Source of the DNA: Prosopocoilus inquinatus
Lineage: Eukaryota; Arthropoda; Insecta; Coleoptera; Lucanidae
DNA length: 64,000 bases
NCBI GenBank assembly: GCA_036172665.1
Contig: CM069872.1
Coordinates: 51,012,101-51,076,100 of the forward strand
Reading direction: 5' to 3'
Shown: positions 26,801-36,225 of the stretch, in pieces
Numbering within the stretch: position 1 is the stretch's first letter
Layout of the letters: each line of letters begins with the position of its first letter
Program-made: the position numbers and the translations under genes
Notes under the pieces: model-generated
Told to the model about the DNA's origin: nothing
The model's database searches: none
The model's input: the letters and a program-made list of their open reading frames with translations, nothing else

Positions 26801-29365
26801 CATCAATACAAACAACAAAAGTATGGCAGGTTTTTTTTTTTACTTTCCTCCAGTCATTGTTTCTCTAATCTATTCCAGTAAGAGAAGATGATGGTTCAAA
26901 TAAATAGCACGTACATGAGTGTTTTCCCAATTCAATGCTGGTGTCTTGTACTGGGCGTGTCTTCAATATACAAAACCAAAAACGGAAAATACAAGAGAAG
27001 CTTTCCCAGTCTACTATTGGCACTCTTATACATGGCCCTGTACATGAGGCAATTTTTCACTTACGGCGAAGCCCTGCACTCCATCCTAAATTACCAATCG
27101 TACATTATAACTGTAATTAAGGAGTCTTATTTTGTCGGCAACGCAATAGTCATGTGCTTTGTCTACATTCTATCCCATCTCTTCTACTCGAAAGAACTGA
27201 AAATCATTTATTCAATCGAAGAAACCGATCAGATTTTGAAGAGGCTTGGCCTTGGCGAAGAACTCCTCCGAAAGCACAGCTACATCTTCAAGATTGCATT
27301 GGCTTTAAGCTTCTGCGTCTACCTGGTTTACTTCCTCGTGTTCGAAATCGTCCTCCATCTTCTCCTATTCCCGGAAATCGCCGGATTCGACAAAGTCTTC
27401 GAATCCGTCTTTCCGACTGTGATCATCACCTCGATGAAGATCGAGGTTTACCTCTGCATGATGGTCCTGAAGGGGCGCATCGAAATCCTCAACGAGTACT
27501 TGGAATCCAGGATGGAGAAATCGGTGAACTCGTCCAAGCTGGGCGTTTCTTATTCTTTTGGAAAGCACGTGGAACGGATACTGAAGATACATAAGAGGAT
27601 TGTAGACGCGGCACGAGACGTTAACGTTCTCTTCACGCTCCAATTGCTGCTGTCGTTTGGTTTGCTGTTCGTGCTGTTCCTGGCGGATGGATACATCGTG
27701 TTGTATTATCTTACCGTTGGTAAAAGTGAAAATCTCGGATACGTCTTGTTTTCTTGCTTGAAACCGATTCTGTTTCACATACTGGAATTATTGATTTTGC
27801 TCAGATCTTGCATGATGCTTTGCTTTAAGGTAAGAAATAGTTCTGTGGCTTGGTTCTAAAAGGATATAAACCAATATTCGTGGTGAATTTTTATATGGAC
27901 GAAGACCCAATCACCTTGAGCCATAGAACAAAATACTTACACGTGATGAGTTAAGCTAGTTAGGGCCAGTGTTAAACGTAAAACCATAGTAAAGAATCAA
28001 TAGGTAGTAGCGCGGGCGTTCGGAACGTGTACGCAACTGTAAACGAGAAATATCTTAATGTTATCTCATGCACAACACCGTTCTCTCTCGCGCATTGAGC
28101 TCTTTGAGCTGTCGCTTTCGCAATTGATCTCGCGCTTTCATGCACATATTGACACACGGCTGAGTACTCTTATGACGTCACCTAATACATCGTTCACCGT
28201 GCGTGAACTTTAAATCCTCTGGTTTTGGCCCCTTTAGAATCAGGCCACAGAATTAAAAGAGGACGTCCTGTCCTAACCCGAGACGAAATAATTAAATGCC
28301 ATAATTTCGATTGGTTTTAGGTTAATCACACCAAGGACATATTATATAAAACCGAAATCAACCCGGATAATACAGAAGCAAGAAATATAGTAAGTTCCAC
28401 TGCCGTTGGGGAAATCTCATTTCGTTGCTTCTCTTTACACTTCACAAAAAAATAGTATTCTTTTTTGTTTCGATCATGAACTTTTTGGGAAAATCTTAGT
28501 TGTAATCGATGTTACCACTTTATTTACAGATAGTTGTCTCAACGTTTCAACTTATGCACGACAAATTAGAAATAACAGCCTGCGAATTGTTCGACATCGA
28601 CTACTCGTTCTTATTTTCGGTAAGCCGAAATACGTACGACGTGGCTTGAGGCTTAATTTTTAATTTTCTTTTTAATTTAGATGTGTGCTTCGATGACGAC
28701 CTACCTCCTAATACTTCTGCAATTCGACATCGAAGCTGCTAAATCGAAAATGTACGCTAATTCTTCTACCACTTACTTCAACGAGACACTTCAGGTTTTG
28801 AACGCAACTTTCTAAACGGGCACATCACTAATGTTAATGCTCTGAGTTACAGCAATTGTAGAAAATTTAACTTGAATTAATTAAATAAACAATGTCTAAA
28901 TAATGGGCAATGAAGGCGGAAAATATAATAGTTGGGAATCATAATAGCTCAATGGCTAGAAGGGTTGGCGTGAATCCAAATTATTGGGATTCGAATCCCA
29001 ATCTTTTCTGCCTGTATTCCGTTAGTGCTTGTTCGTATCATCAAATTAATATTAATTAATGCAAGCTTGAGCTCCTCATACTATTACGACTTCAGGTTGA
29101 CTCAACTGAGTTTGGTGTCCCAATAGCTCAATGGATAGAACAGTTTGGTATGGATTAAGATGATTCGGGTTCGAGTCCCGTTTATTCGTGTCATCAAATT
29201 ATTATTAAATAATGCAAGATTGAGTTCTTAAGGATCGAAAAACCGTTAATTAAAACCCAGATAGATACTTAATAAATTAAATCAAAATAAAACCATACCT
29301 GCTGCTGCTGTTCGTTGGGTACACAGAAGTACCAGGCAAGTTCCTAGAATCACTTTGGCAGCCAT
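8893..29365 (-). CDS. Cad99C: Cadherin-99C, protocadherin-15 orthologue (21 coding exons, 1566 residues)
   Basis: Exons in coding order: 29299-29365, 26467-26532, 25950-26314, 19703-19951, 19072-19221, 18792-19010, 18537-18731, 17428-18033, 17230-17370, 15608-15892, 15376-15549, 15105-15314, 14915-15046, 14391-14507, 14086-14335, 13748-14025, 13207-13691, 9919-10146, 9616-9860, 9309-9414, 8893-9025. All have GT/AG borders and closing phases. A signal peptide (1-22) is followed by cadherin repeats with DINDNAPEF (147-155), DVNDNAPVL and DINDKNPEF motifs, plus degenerate versions such as DVEDEVPIF. EC1 has cysteines 25 and 128 and EC3 a KGCMLLDGSC loop, both protocadherin-15 traits. A membrane-proximal domain (exon 13207-13691) precedes a transmembrane helix at about 1380-1403 and a 163-residue tail ending TTEL, a class I PDZ ligand. 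Drosophila Cad99C acts on apical microvilli. A 5' UTR acceptor at 29374 implies a further upstream non-coding exon, not located. The orthology call is from remembered family features. Confidence 0.92.
10290..13180. repeat. Tandem array of 496-bp units filling a Cad99C intron
   Basis: The landmark TTAGTTGAAAGAAGAATGA recurs at 11121, 11617, 12113 and 12609, exactly 496 bases apart, with a diverged copy at 10603 (518 away) and partial units at both edges. The central three units are nearly identical and the outer ones diverged, the usual pattern of recent unequal exchange. The array occupies almost all of intron 10147-13206, just before the transmembrane exon. Each unit keeps the same 74-codon open frame on the + strand (antisense to the host gene), probably carried passively. 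A run of G occurs at about 12887-12897. Confidence 0.93.
14026..14085 (-). other. Cad99C: 60-base Cad99C micro-intron that is open in frame
   Basis: The donor GTAAGT at the 14085 end and the acceptor TTTCTATGTTCCAG at the 14026 end define a 60-base intron between exons 14086-14335 and 13748-14025. Its length is a multiple of three and it has no in-frame stop, so retention would insert 20 residues (starting KSSLVRLNSK) into a cadherin repeat. Splicing gives the more family-like GNKDGKFVINVT. Confidence 0.65.
16234..16856. repeat. Long imperfect inverted repeat in a Cad99C intron
   Basis: The left arm (16234-16488) and right arm (about 16640-16856) are inverted copies, sharing GGTAAACAAAAATACT, TAGTACGGTTTTTGGCA and CTCGTCAAGTATT in matching order. 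The left arm has about 40 extra bases near 16310-16350. The loop is about 150 bases. It is a foldback element or a pair of inverted insertions in intron 15893-17229; the other bases of that intron show nothing. Confidence 0.8.
20630..21250. repeat. Three diverged direct copies of a 190-280-bp unit in Cad99C intron 3
   Basis: Copies share a TTTGACA-rich block, CAGCRACGAGRTTRYAGGTTATGT (landmarks at 20709, 20991 and 21184) and GGATTAAACTAAAYCC. Spacing is uneven (282 and 193), so this is an old, partly deleted tandem or a repeatedly inserted short element. It is non-coding. Confidence 0.65.
21279..21385. repeat. Imperfect palindrome
   Basis: ATGAGTAAGAAAGTGAT pairs with ATCACTCTCTTACTCAT with one mismatch, and the flanks (AACGATTTAGCTATATGCC versus GGCTATATCGTTTCT) extend the arms to about 45 bases. 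It resembles a small foldback element in Cad99C intron 3. Confidence 0.6.
21819..21962. mobile_element. 144-bp MITE with about 30-base terminal inverted repeats
   Basis: The left end GGCCAGTTGCATCAAACACT and the right end, reverse-complemented (GGCCAGTTACGTCAAACACT), differ at two positions, and the pairing continues into TTAAGC. It is compact and non-coding, in Cad99C intron 3. No certain target duplication is seen. Confidence 0.65.
22455..23150. repeat. T-rich degenerate array with GATCGTCTTTTGTCTTT-like core
   Basis: Cores such as CCGATCGTCTTTTGTCTTTT (about 22515), CGATCGTTTTTCGC (about 22629), GACCGTCTTCTGTCTTT (about 22946) and GATCGATCGTCTTTTGTTT (about 23014) recur every 65-120 bases separated by TTTTATTTTTTAATTA. 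It is an old tandem repeat in Cad99C intron 3. From 23150 to 25130 I see only a TCGACC-rich stretch (23315-23405) and otherwise featureless AT-rich DNA. Confidence 0.5.
25137..25315 (+). mobile_element. Dispersed element with ACAGGGTGCTGCAT end, copy A
   Basis: The sequence from ACAGGGTGCTGCATCGATGA through GAGAATTTTTCATTTG is homologous to 60165-60345 (+) and to 62928-63085 (-). Shared blocks include CTAATTATTTTACAG and CAAGATGAATCTG-like segments. It is non-coding, in Cad99C intron 3. Confidence 0.65.
26888..28815 (+). CDS. Gustatory receptor (7tm_7 family), nested in Cad99C intron 1
   Basis: Exons 26888-27829, 28321-28389, 28530-28619 and 28681-28815 (TAA) join in phase 0, giving 411 residues, typical for insect gustatory receptors. 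Several hydrophobic helices are visible (for example FCVYLVYFLVFEIVLHLLLF and LLLSFGLLFVLFLADGYIVL). The last exon carries TYLLILLQF at residues 374-382, the TYhhhhhQF signature of helix 7 in this family. These proteins are ligand-gated channels in the dendrites of chemosensory neurons. Three small C-terminal exons split by phase-0 introns are the family pattern. The ATG pair at 26888 was taken as start. The gene lies wholly within intron 26533-29298 of Cad99C on the opposite strand. The ligand and subfamily cannot be told. Confidence 0.9.
28884..28889 (+). terminator. Candidate poly(A) signal of the gustatory receptor
   Basis: AATAAA lies 69 bases after the stop codon, a short 3' UTR typical of compact receptor genes. 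Confidence 0.45.
28930..29235 (+). mobile_element. Two tandem tRNA-derived SINE copies
   Basis: Both copies have an A-box-like ATAGCTCAATGG (28944 and 29123, 179 apart), a B-box-like GATTCGAATCCC or GGGTTCGAGTCCC, and a shared 3' tail (ATCAAATTA...AATGCAAGCTTGAG). A tRNA-like head plus a conserved unrelated tail is the SINE layout. Neither folds as a convincing functional tRNA by eye. They lie between the receptor gene and the first coding exon of Cad99C. Confidence 0.6.
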
Positions 29366-29373
29366 TCGGACTT

Positions 29374-30600
29374 CTGAAACAATTTAAATAATTTCAGACA
29401 CCCTCATTCTGAAGGGGTTTATGTTTTATTCTGAGAACTGACATACCTACTACACACAAACATTTTTTTTCAGTTTATTGTTTTCTAATATTTAGGAGAA
29501 TTTTTTTAAATTTTAATTTGTTAAATTAAAGTTAGTTTAAGTCAGATTGGATTGACCTTGAAATGGGTTGGATTTAATTTGATTTCAATTTTAATTTTAA
29601 TATTTGAGGATGTTTCGTTTTCTAATTTCTATCGAATTGTCCAATTTTTTGCCTGGATTGAATTGGATTGGATCGAATTCGGGGTCACTCAATTCCAACT
29701 GAGTTTTAATTTTTTCAGATATTTACCTTTCCTTCATTTTAGAGTTTCTTTTGAGTTATTAATTTTTTGCATTTGTTTTTTTTTTTTAGTTTTGGGGTTG
29801 AACTGATTGTGAGTTAAAGATAGAGTTAACTTGGGTTACGTTATTAATTCTTTTTAATTTGTTTTTTTTTTAGTTTTGGGGTTGAACTGATTGTGAGTTA
29901 AAGATGGAGTTAACTTGGGTTGCGTTATGATCCTTGGTTAAAACGTTTCGTTTAATAATAATTGACGTTTTATAAGAAAATGAAACCAGATCAAGTAATC
30001 TCAGAAGCATTTTATTCATTTCCTTTTATTTTAGTACTGAATCACTGAAATAAAGGGGTACCAAAATAGAAGAAAATTAAAAAAAAACGCGTTCGAGATT
30101 TAAGAGAGTTTAATCCAAAAGAAAGTTTCTTATCGCAAAAATTTTAGATACAACTCATCGGGGAGTTACCTGCAACTGAATTTGAAGTCGACGTTTCAGT
30201 GTACTTACCTTGACAGCTTCTTCTACTTCTTCTTCTTCTCTTTAATTCTGAAGAAGTCTCAAGGTCTACGGCGAAACGTTGACTTCAAATTTTGGGATAA
30301 TCGTCAACGGAAGGAAATTATGTTGTGCGGTTAATTAAGGTTCTTGAAGCTTTTCCCAAGTGAATGAATAAAAAAGTTAATTGATGGCTTAAAAAGGGTT
30401 TTGAAACATTCCGGTTTTGAGTAGTCGAATCCTCCCCCTGCCCCCTCAAGGAGAGGGTTTCTGATTTGAGAATTTCCTTGCAAGAAAAACTTTCCTCTGC
30501 TATTTAACCGCTTAATTTTGAAACAACCTGTATTTTTGTAGGTTTTATATTTCTATTTTTTTTTGTTTTATATTTATTTTTGTATTTTTAATTAAAAAAA
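29374..30600. other. Upstream of Cad99C coding exon 1: T-rich repeats, no gene
   Basis: A segment of about 90 bases (TAGTTTTGGGGTTGAACTGA... ) is duplicated in direct orientation near 29787 and 29870. One TGACCTTGA motif lies at 29553. A possible - strand splice donor (GTCAAG then GTAAGTAC) at 30203-30208 could end a Cad99C 5' UTR exon, but the upstream sequence is only purine-rich low complexity. Confidence 0.4.
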
Positions 30601-30735
30601 TGTTTGCAAGTCGGTTTTAATTGCATTGAACTTCTCGAGCATCTTCTGTGCTCTATCCAGAGTGTCATCGGCGGAAGGATACTCGAAAGAACCATTCCAA
30701 TTAAAAACGACCAGAGTTGGACAACCTTGCAACGT
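30601..30735 (+). repeat. Diverged copy of the GCAAATCGTTTTTGATTGCA family
   Basis: GTTTGCAAGTCGGTTTTAATTGCA followed by CTTCTCGAGCATCTTCTGTG aligns with the family seen best at 33905, 42905 (reverse) and 58455. It is heavily mutated. A further relic (GCGATCACGTGAAG, 31005-31040) resembles the 304-bp satellite unit at 49.7 kb. From 31050 to 31800 I see nothing. Confidence 0.4.
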
Positions 30736-31828
30736 GCGTTTTCTCTTTCCAGGTGGTTCAAATTACCTATTTTCAATAAAAAGAAAAAAAATCCCCGAAT
30801 CGCCCAATTTAAAACTTAATGCGCATTTTTTTTAATGTCAAATGACTATCAATAACTGAGACTTACTTTCTTAGATTGGCAACACTTTTCATTGTTTATG
30901 TTGATAAATTCTAATAATTTGAATAGTTTTTATCCTTATTTTTACCAATATTTATAATGTTGATTAGTTGCATCATAAAAACGTCAGTTGTAAACTAAGA
31001 ACCGAGCGATCACGTGAAGAAAACGTGTTGAAGAAGGAACGAAAGGAGTGAAATAAATAAAAGAAGATGTTATCGAAAACTAAAAAGAGACGCAAAGGTA
31101 CTACGATCTCCTTTTAATTGATTCATTAAAGAAAAAATAATTTTGGAAATTAATCCCTGAAATCTATAATTTTTTTTAATATCTTTAACGGATACGTAAA
31201 ATTCTTTCTCTCAATTAAAAAAATTAAATTCGTATTCATTAAAAAGATTTCCGGAAAAGGGAATTTCCCTGTCAGTTGGCAACGCTGAAATCGACTTCCT
31301 TACTACATATTCCTAACATGCGTTCAAATGATTTCACGTTCGGAGTTGGCTTTGGTTCGTCGATGTTCTATTCCAAACATAACCAGCTAATATTTAATTC
31401 GACTTTTAAGATTAAAGCGATCTAATCGTCGAGTTAATTCTCCCTCCTCGTCTTGTAAGTTATTAATTCGTTTAGTAAAAGCTTAGTTATTTTCAGGGAA
31501 AAAAATCTGTTTGACGTAAAATGATGTTTCTTTTTTAAGGAAAAACTGTTTTAATATTGAAAGTTGTTTTCGCAATTTCGTAACAAATGAAGTTTATAAC
31601 TCTGACTTAAAGTTAAACTCAGTTTATTTTTGCTGAAAAGTAAGTAATAAGTAAAGACGTACCGTGCTTATTGTTATCTCAAGTCACGGCCAACTCCACA
31701 CGTGGGGGTTATTTAAAGTAAGCTTAAGTACAGTGCTTTCCAAATTTATTAAAGCAACATGACTTTAAGGGGCGCTTTAGTTTTACCCTGTTCTATAGCG
31801 AATCGGACGTTGAATCATTTGAAAAGGA

Positions 31829-31975
31829 GTATACAGGGTGTCCCACTTAGGGCAGACTCTTTCATAACCCTCCAGTTATTAATTTTACGAAAAAATGTTT
31901 CAAATGAAAGTTTTACTGTATTACGTGGGGCATATTTTAGAATTAGTTTGACGTATACAGAGTGTTCCGTTTAGC
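31829..31975 (-). mobile_element. MITE with GTATACAGGGTGTCCC ends, copy 1
   Basis: The element starts GTATACAGGGTGTCCCACTT and ends with GTATACAGAGTGTTCC, which on reverse-complementing forms the opposite terminus (GGAACACTCTGTATAC), so the ends are inverted repeats. Its reverse complement matches 33180-33325 and 33540-33695 along the full length. Confidence 0.7.
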
Positions 31976-32285
31976 CTGGGCGTTAGGTCACTTCGTTATA
32001 TTAAATGGAAATTTTCAAGTTACGGATTGAATTTTATTCTGACTTTGAGTACCATACATCGGGTCTAATCTAAACCGTTCTCGCGGTTTTCAACTTTAAA
32101 AAGAAATTATCGCTCTTGCAGTACCTCAATCAAATGCAAATATCTTTCGAACAAATGACATTAGAAACTTGTGGTTTTTTGCAAAAGTTTCGTCTTGAAA
32201 GGCTTTTTCAGTTATACTATGCTATATCAAGAAAAGATCCTAACAACATAAATAAGTTTTTACAAAAAAATTAATAAACTTGAGA

Positions 32286-32635
32286 ATTTTTCAAAAAGGT
32301 AACTTGATCGGGTTTAGAACAACGAGAAAATGATTTTAATCATTCAGTCGACAAGTTTCGATTTTATTTTAAACCTGCATCAGAGCCTGGAAGATATTAC
32401 AATTTAGTTCTATCCTAACATTACAAAATAGTGGTTGTAGTGTTAAAAAGTTTAATCAGAGGTAAAACCTTTCCTAATTTTGTTATGTTAAGATTGCAAT
32501 ATCTTCCAGGCTCTGATGAAGGTTTAAAATAAAACCGAAACTTGTCAGGTGAGTGATTAAAATCATTTTCTCGTTGTCCTAAACCCGATCAAGTTACCTA
32601 TTTGAAAAGTTCGTACTCAGAATGTCAGTTCATTA
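32286..32635. repeat. Foldback element with arms of about 130 bases
   Basis: The left arm (GGTAACTTGATCGGGTTTAG ... CAGAGCCTGGAAGATATT, to about 32400) pairs with the right arm (AATATCTTCCAGGCTCTGAT ... CTAAACCCGATCAAGTTACC, from about 32490), with few mismatches and a loop of about 90 bases. AAACTTGAGAAT occurs outside both arms. It is non-coding. Confidence 0.75.
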
Positions 32636-33179
32636 ATAAACTTGAGAATATTCAAACTACGATAACAATTTTTTTTTCAATGAGATATCATAAAACTTTT
32701 ATCGTTATTAGATGCGCTATTTAATTCTCTTTTCAATTATGTAAGGTTGTCGATATCTGTCGTTAATAGTTTTTTTAGTATTTAGATTTTTCTTAATTGA
32801 AAATTAATCTCCGCCCACAATAATTTCATATCCGTAGATACGTATTTCGGCAGCTAAGCTGCTATCTTCAGTACGCTACCAACTTAAAAGCACTTAAAAA
32901 GATGTAAAACAACCTAATCATTCTAATAAAAACATAAAAATATAAAAAATATAAAAATCTCCTTTACTATTTTAGTAGATTTTTCTTTACGATTTTTAAA
33001 AATACACGAAATATTGAGATATTTATTAGTTGCTATGGTATCAGGGCAAACACACTGTTTATTTATCTTACCCTAAGATTATTAAGTATTATGCGACATT
33101 CAAAGAGTTAAAATCAATTTTTAAGAAGATCCCTTACATAAGAAGACGTAATAAGTACGGATTTTACTCTTGTACGGTA

Positions 33180-33330
33180 ATAACGGAACACTCTGTGTAC
33201 GTTAAACTAATTCTAAAATATGCTTCACGTGATACAGTGAAACTTTCATTAGAAACATTTTTTTTTGCAAAATTAATAACTAGAAGAGAGGTATGAGAGA
33301 ATCCGCCTTAAGCGGAACATCCTGTATGTG
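33180..33330 (+). mobile_element. MITE with GTATACAGGGTGTCCC ends, copy 2
   Basis: The core from AACGGAACACTCTGTGTACG to GCGGAACATCCTGTATGTG matches copy 1 reversed and copy 3 directly. The homology with copy 3 begins further out, at CCCTTACATAAGAAGACG (33130), and extends to GGGTATGAGGTTATG (33357), so a larger block was duplicated. Confidence 0.65.
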
Positions 33331-33351
33331 TTCATCATTGGTATGGGTATG

Positions 33352-33486
33352 AGGTTATGCTTCCTTATCCATATTACAAGATCTTGATATCAGAGCAAAG
33401 CAAATCCTTGCAGAATGTTAAACAATCCGCTTCTACGGAGACAATGAGCACGAATTAACTGTTCTTTCAGAGATTTTCTAACCTTA
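33352..33486 (+). repeat. Dispersed 135-bp repeat, copy 1
   Basis: The segment CTTATCCATATTACAAGATC through TTTTCTAACCTTAATTGATT recurs at 36226-36360 with about 90% identity. It has no coding content and no clear termini. Confidence 0.7.
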
Positions 33487-33494
33487 ATTGATTC

Positions 33495-33722
33495 CATCCC
33501 TTACATAAGAAGACGTGATAAGTACGAATTTTACTCTTGTATGGCAATAACGGAACACTCTGTATACGTCAAACTAATTCTAAAATTTGCCTCATGTGAT
33601 ACAGTGAAAGTTTCATTACAAAAATTTTTTTTTGCAAAATTAATAACTAGAAGAGAGGTATGAAAGAATCCGCTTTAAGCGGAACATCCTGTATGTGTTC
33701 ATCATTGGTGTGGGTATGAGGT
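33495..33722 (+). mobile_element. MITE with GTATACAGGGTGTCCC ends, copy 3
   Basis: This is a direct repeat of 33130-33357, about 365 bases downstream, with some 90% identity including CCGCTTTAAGCGGAACATCC, itself a small palindrome. Confidence 0.65.
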
Positions 33723-33904
33723 TATGTCTGTCTATAGAATTATAGAATTATAGACACCCTGTCTATAATTCTGTATTTAATAACCTGAAAAGCTTCGACT
33801 GATCTACATAAAAGATTAATCGCATCGACGACAGCTTTAATATCGTAATTTTGGGGGGGGGGGGGAGGATTGTACTTCAAAACTGTATGCATTACATTAT
33901 TATT

Positions 33905-34075
33905 ATTTTAGAAAAATTTTGTGCAAATCGTTTTTGATTGCAGTGAGAACCTCGAGCAGCCTCTGGACAACTGTTTCAGCCCTGCTTGGGGCTTCTTCAG
34001 CAGAAACGTAGCTCGACATTCCCACTGCAGACCAAAAACGACTTGCCCAATTTATTCGCAATTGCGATGTAAGAG
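33905..34075 (+). repeat. GCAAATCGTTTTTGATTGCA family, intact-looking copy
   Basis: It begins GTGCAAATCGTTTTTGATTG and runs through CAGCCCTGCTTGGGGCTTCT and CGTAGCTCGACATTCCCACT. The same blocks in the same order occur at 58455-58620 (+) and reversed at 42905, 43565 and 44590. It is preceded by a run of 13 G at 33853-33865. No protein is encoded. Confidence 0.65.
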
Positions 34076-34077
34076 TG

Positions 34078-34359
34078 ATGAACATATAAAATAGCGACAT
34101 CTTACTATCGCTTTTTGACCTAACATTGCAGTAGGATAGACAAACTGAAGCGGGATTTGCTCCTAATGAGTCCCCCATGCAAGGCGGCCATGCTTGCTGT
34201 CAAAGCATAATGAAAGATTTTAGAAAAATTTTGTGCAAATCGTTTTTGATTGCCTTGCATGGGGGACTCATTAGGAGCAAATCCCGCTTCAGTTTGTCTA
34301 TCCTACTGCAATGTTAGGTCAAAAAGCGATAGTAAGATGTCGCTATTTTATATGTTCAT
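34078..34359. repeat. Perfect 108-bp inverted repeat with 66-base spacer
   Basis: Positions 34078-34185 and 34252-34359 are exact reverse complements over all 108 bases. The spacer contains TGTGCAAATCGTTTTTGATT, a direct copy of the start of the adjacent family member at 33915-33943. Perfect arms imply a very recent fold-back duplication or an assembly artefact. A run of 15 C follows at 34486-34500. Confidence 0.95.
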
Positions 34360-34559
34360 TATTATTATTATTATTTAAATAAATAGTTCTGTTTGATTTT
34401 TGTTTCTAGAATGCGAAATTCAAATAAAAATCGTCAAACAAAAATCGCCAACGATTCTTTTTTTAATTTTAATTACCTACAAGATCCCCCCCCCCCCCCC
34501 TATATTTCTGCTAGAAGGTTAAGTCAGTTTTGTTATATATTAATGTCATAAAATGTTTT

Positions 34560-36215
34560 AACCTTGAAATGTGGTGAACATTCTTTTTATTGAATTTTAT
34601 TTTATTTTTTCAATTTTTTTTTAGTTTTCGTCTTTCTTTTAAGTTTATTTTTTCGGTTGGACCTAATTACGATGCACTTACTTGGACTGATTTGACCTCG
34701 TTGAGACTGAGTGAACTTGATCTTGTTTTTCTTAATTTTCCACACTTTTAAAATATTTTTAATTTTAATTGTAATTCAATTCAATTTAATTTTTCTGGTC
34801 GAAGCGGAATTAAGTTGAGTTTACTTGGGTTTCGCCTTGAGATTCCTTGAGTTTTATTTTAAGTAATCCTTATTTATTTATTTATTATTATTTTTTTTAA
34901 TCAAAACTGTAGCGCTCCCCCCTCCCTCCCTAGGGAAGGTGTATGGATTTGTGAAGATTTTTCTTATTAATTCGAAAAAAGCGCTGGGTCATTCGCCGCC
35001 CGTGGCGCTCGCAGCAGTTTCGATCAACATAAGATTTTAAGTAATTTAAAAGCAAAATAAATAAAAATCAATAATTTTAATCTTAATTAACTTTCACTTT
35101 TCTGTATTTAATTATTTCTTAACGACTGGGCTCACTTAAGATGAGTCCATTTGGGTTTGGTTGACCTTCGCTTGATTTCCATCGATTTTAATATTTCTTT
35201 AATTTTTTAATAATTTTTTCCTGACATTGGATGGACACAGGTGAGTTGAACTCAGTTGGGTTGGATTGGCCTTGGTATGGGCTGGACTTTCAACATCCTT
35301 GCTGAAATACGTTTAATTTATAATTTTTAAATTTTGATTCGACTGTTAGGCTAGGTTAACTTGAGTTGGGTTGACCTTGAGAATTCTTAAGCTTAATTTC
35401 AAGTAGAAGTGATTCTTAATTTTTACTTTTCTTAGATTTAAACTTAAGAAATCATTTCTTGTGTTGAGTTGAGTTGGGTTCAATTGAGTTGAGTTGACCT
35501 TCGATTACTTGTCATTGTATTTTCATATTTTTAATATTCTTTCAATTTTTTTCTCTCGGGTTGGGTCGGATTGAGCAGAGCTGAGTTAACCTTGAGATGG
35601 AGTGATTTTTTATTGAAGTTTAACATTTATTTTAATTTTTGTTTTTTAGTTTCAACTGTAATTTTTTTTCGGTTACGCAGGGTTAGTTTGATATTACCTG
35701 AGTTGCATCGACCTTGAAATTGTTAAAGCTTCGTTTTAATTAATCTTTTTAAAATGGTTTCTTAAGGACTAGGCTTACTTAGGATGAGTTCAGTTTGATT
35801 GTGTTGGCCTTCAGTTAACTGTCTTTGTATTTTCATATTTTTAAATATTTTTTCAATTTTTCTTTCCTCCTCGAGTTGATTAACCTTGAAATGGAGCGAA
35901 TTTTTATTAAACTTTAACATTTATTTTAATTTTCTATTTTTAGTTTTCAGTTTTATTTTTTTGCGATTGGGCAGGCTTAGGTTCATCTTACCTGAGTTGG
36001 GTTGACCTTGATACTTTTTTTTTTAGCTCGATTTTAATTAATCTTTCCTAATTAATTTTTTGACTTCAATATATCTTAACGACTGGCTTTATTTAGAATT
36101 TCAGTTGGGTTCACTTGATTTCCAACTATTTTTTAATATTTTTTAATTTTTTCCTAACATTGGAAGGACACAGGTTTGTTGAACGCAACTGAGTTGGCTT
36201 GACCTTGATTTTTAT
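34560..36215 (+). repeat. T-rich degenerate array with GAGTTGGGTTGACCTTGA motif
   Basis: Variants of GAGTTGGGTTGACCTTGA recur roughly every 80-200 bases, separated by TTTTAATTTTT-type stretches and TTAACGACTGGGCTCACTTA-like blocks. Exact TGACCTTGA lies at 35372, 36003 and 36200. It is ancient and degenerate, with no ORF. The same family is present at 29.5 kb and 38.5-40.8 kb. Confidence 0.7.
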
Positions 36216-36225
36216 TAAATTATAC

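Noticed and set aside
27961..28246. Transposon in the receptor's first intron (GGGCCAGTG ... TTTTGGCCCC ends)
   Set aside because: The inverted ends match over only about seven bases and the interior shows no other element features.
28944..29020. Functional tRNA gene
   Set aside because: A- and B-box-like sequences are present, but the acceptor and anticodon stems do not pair well by eye and a SINE-type tail is shared with the neighbouring copy.
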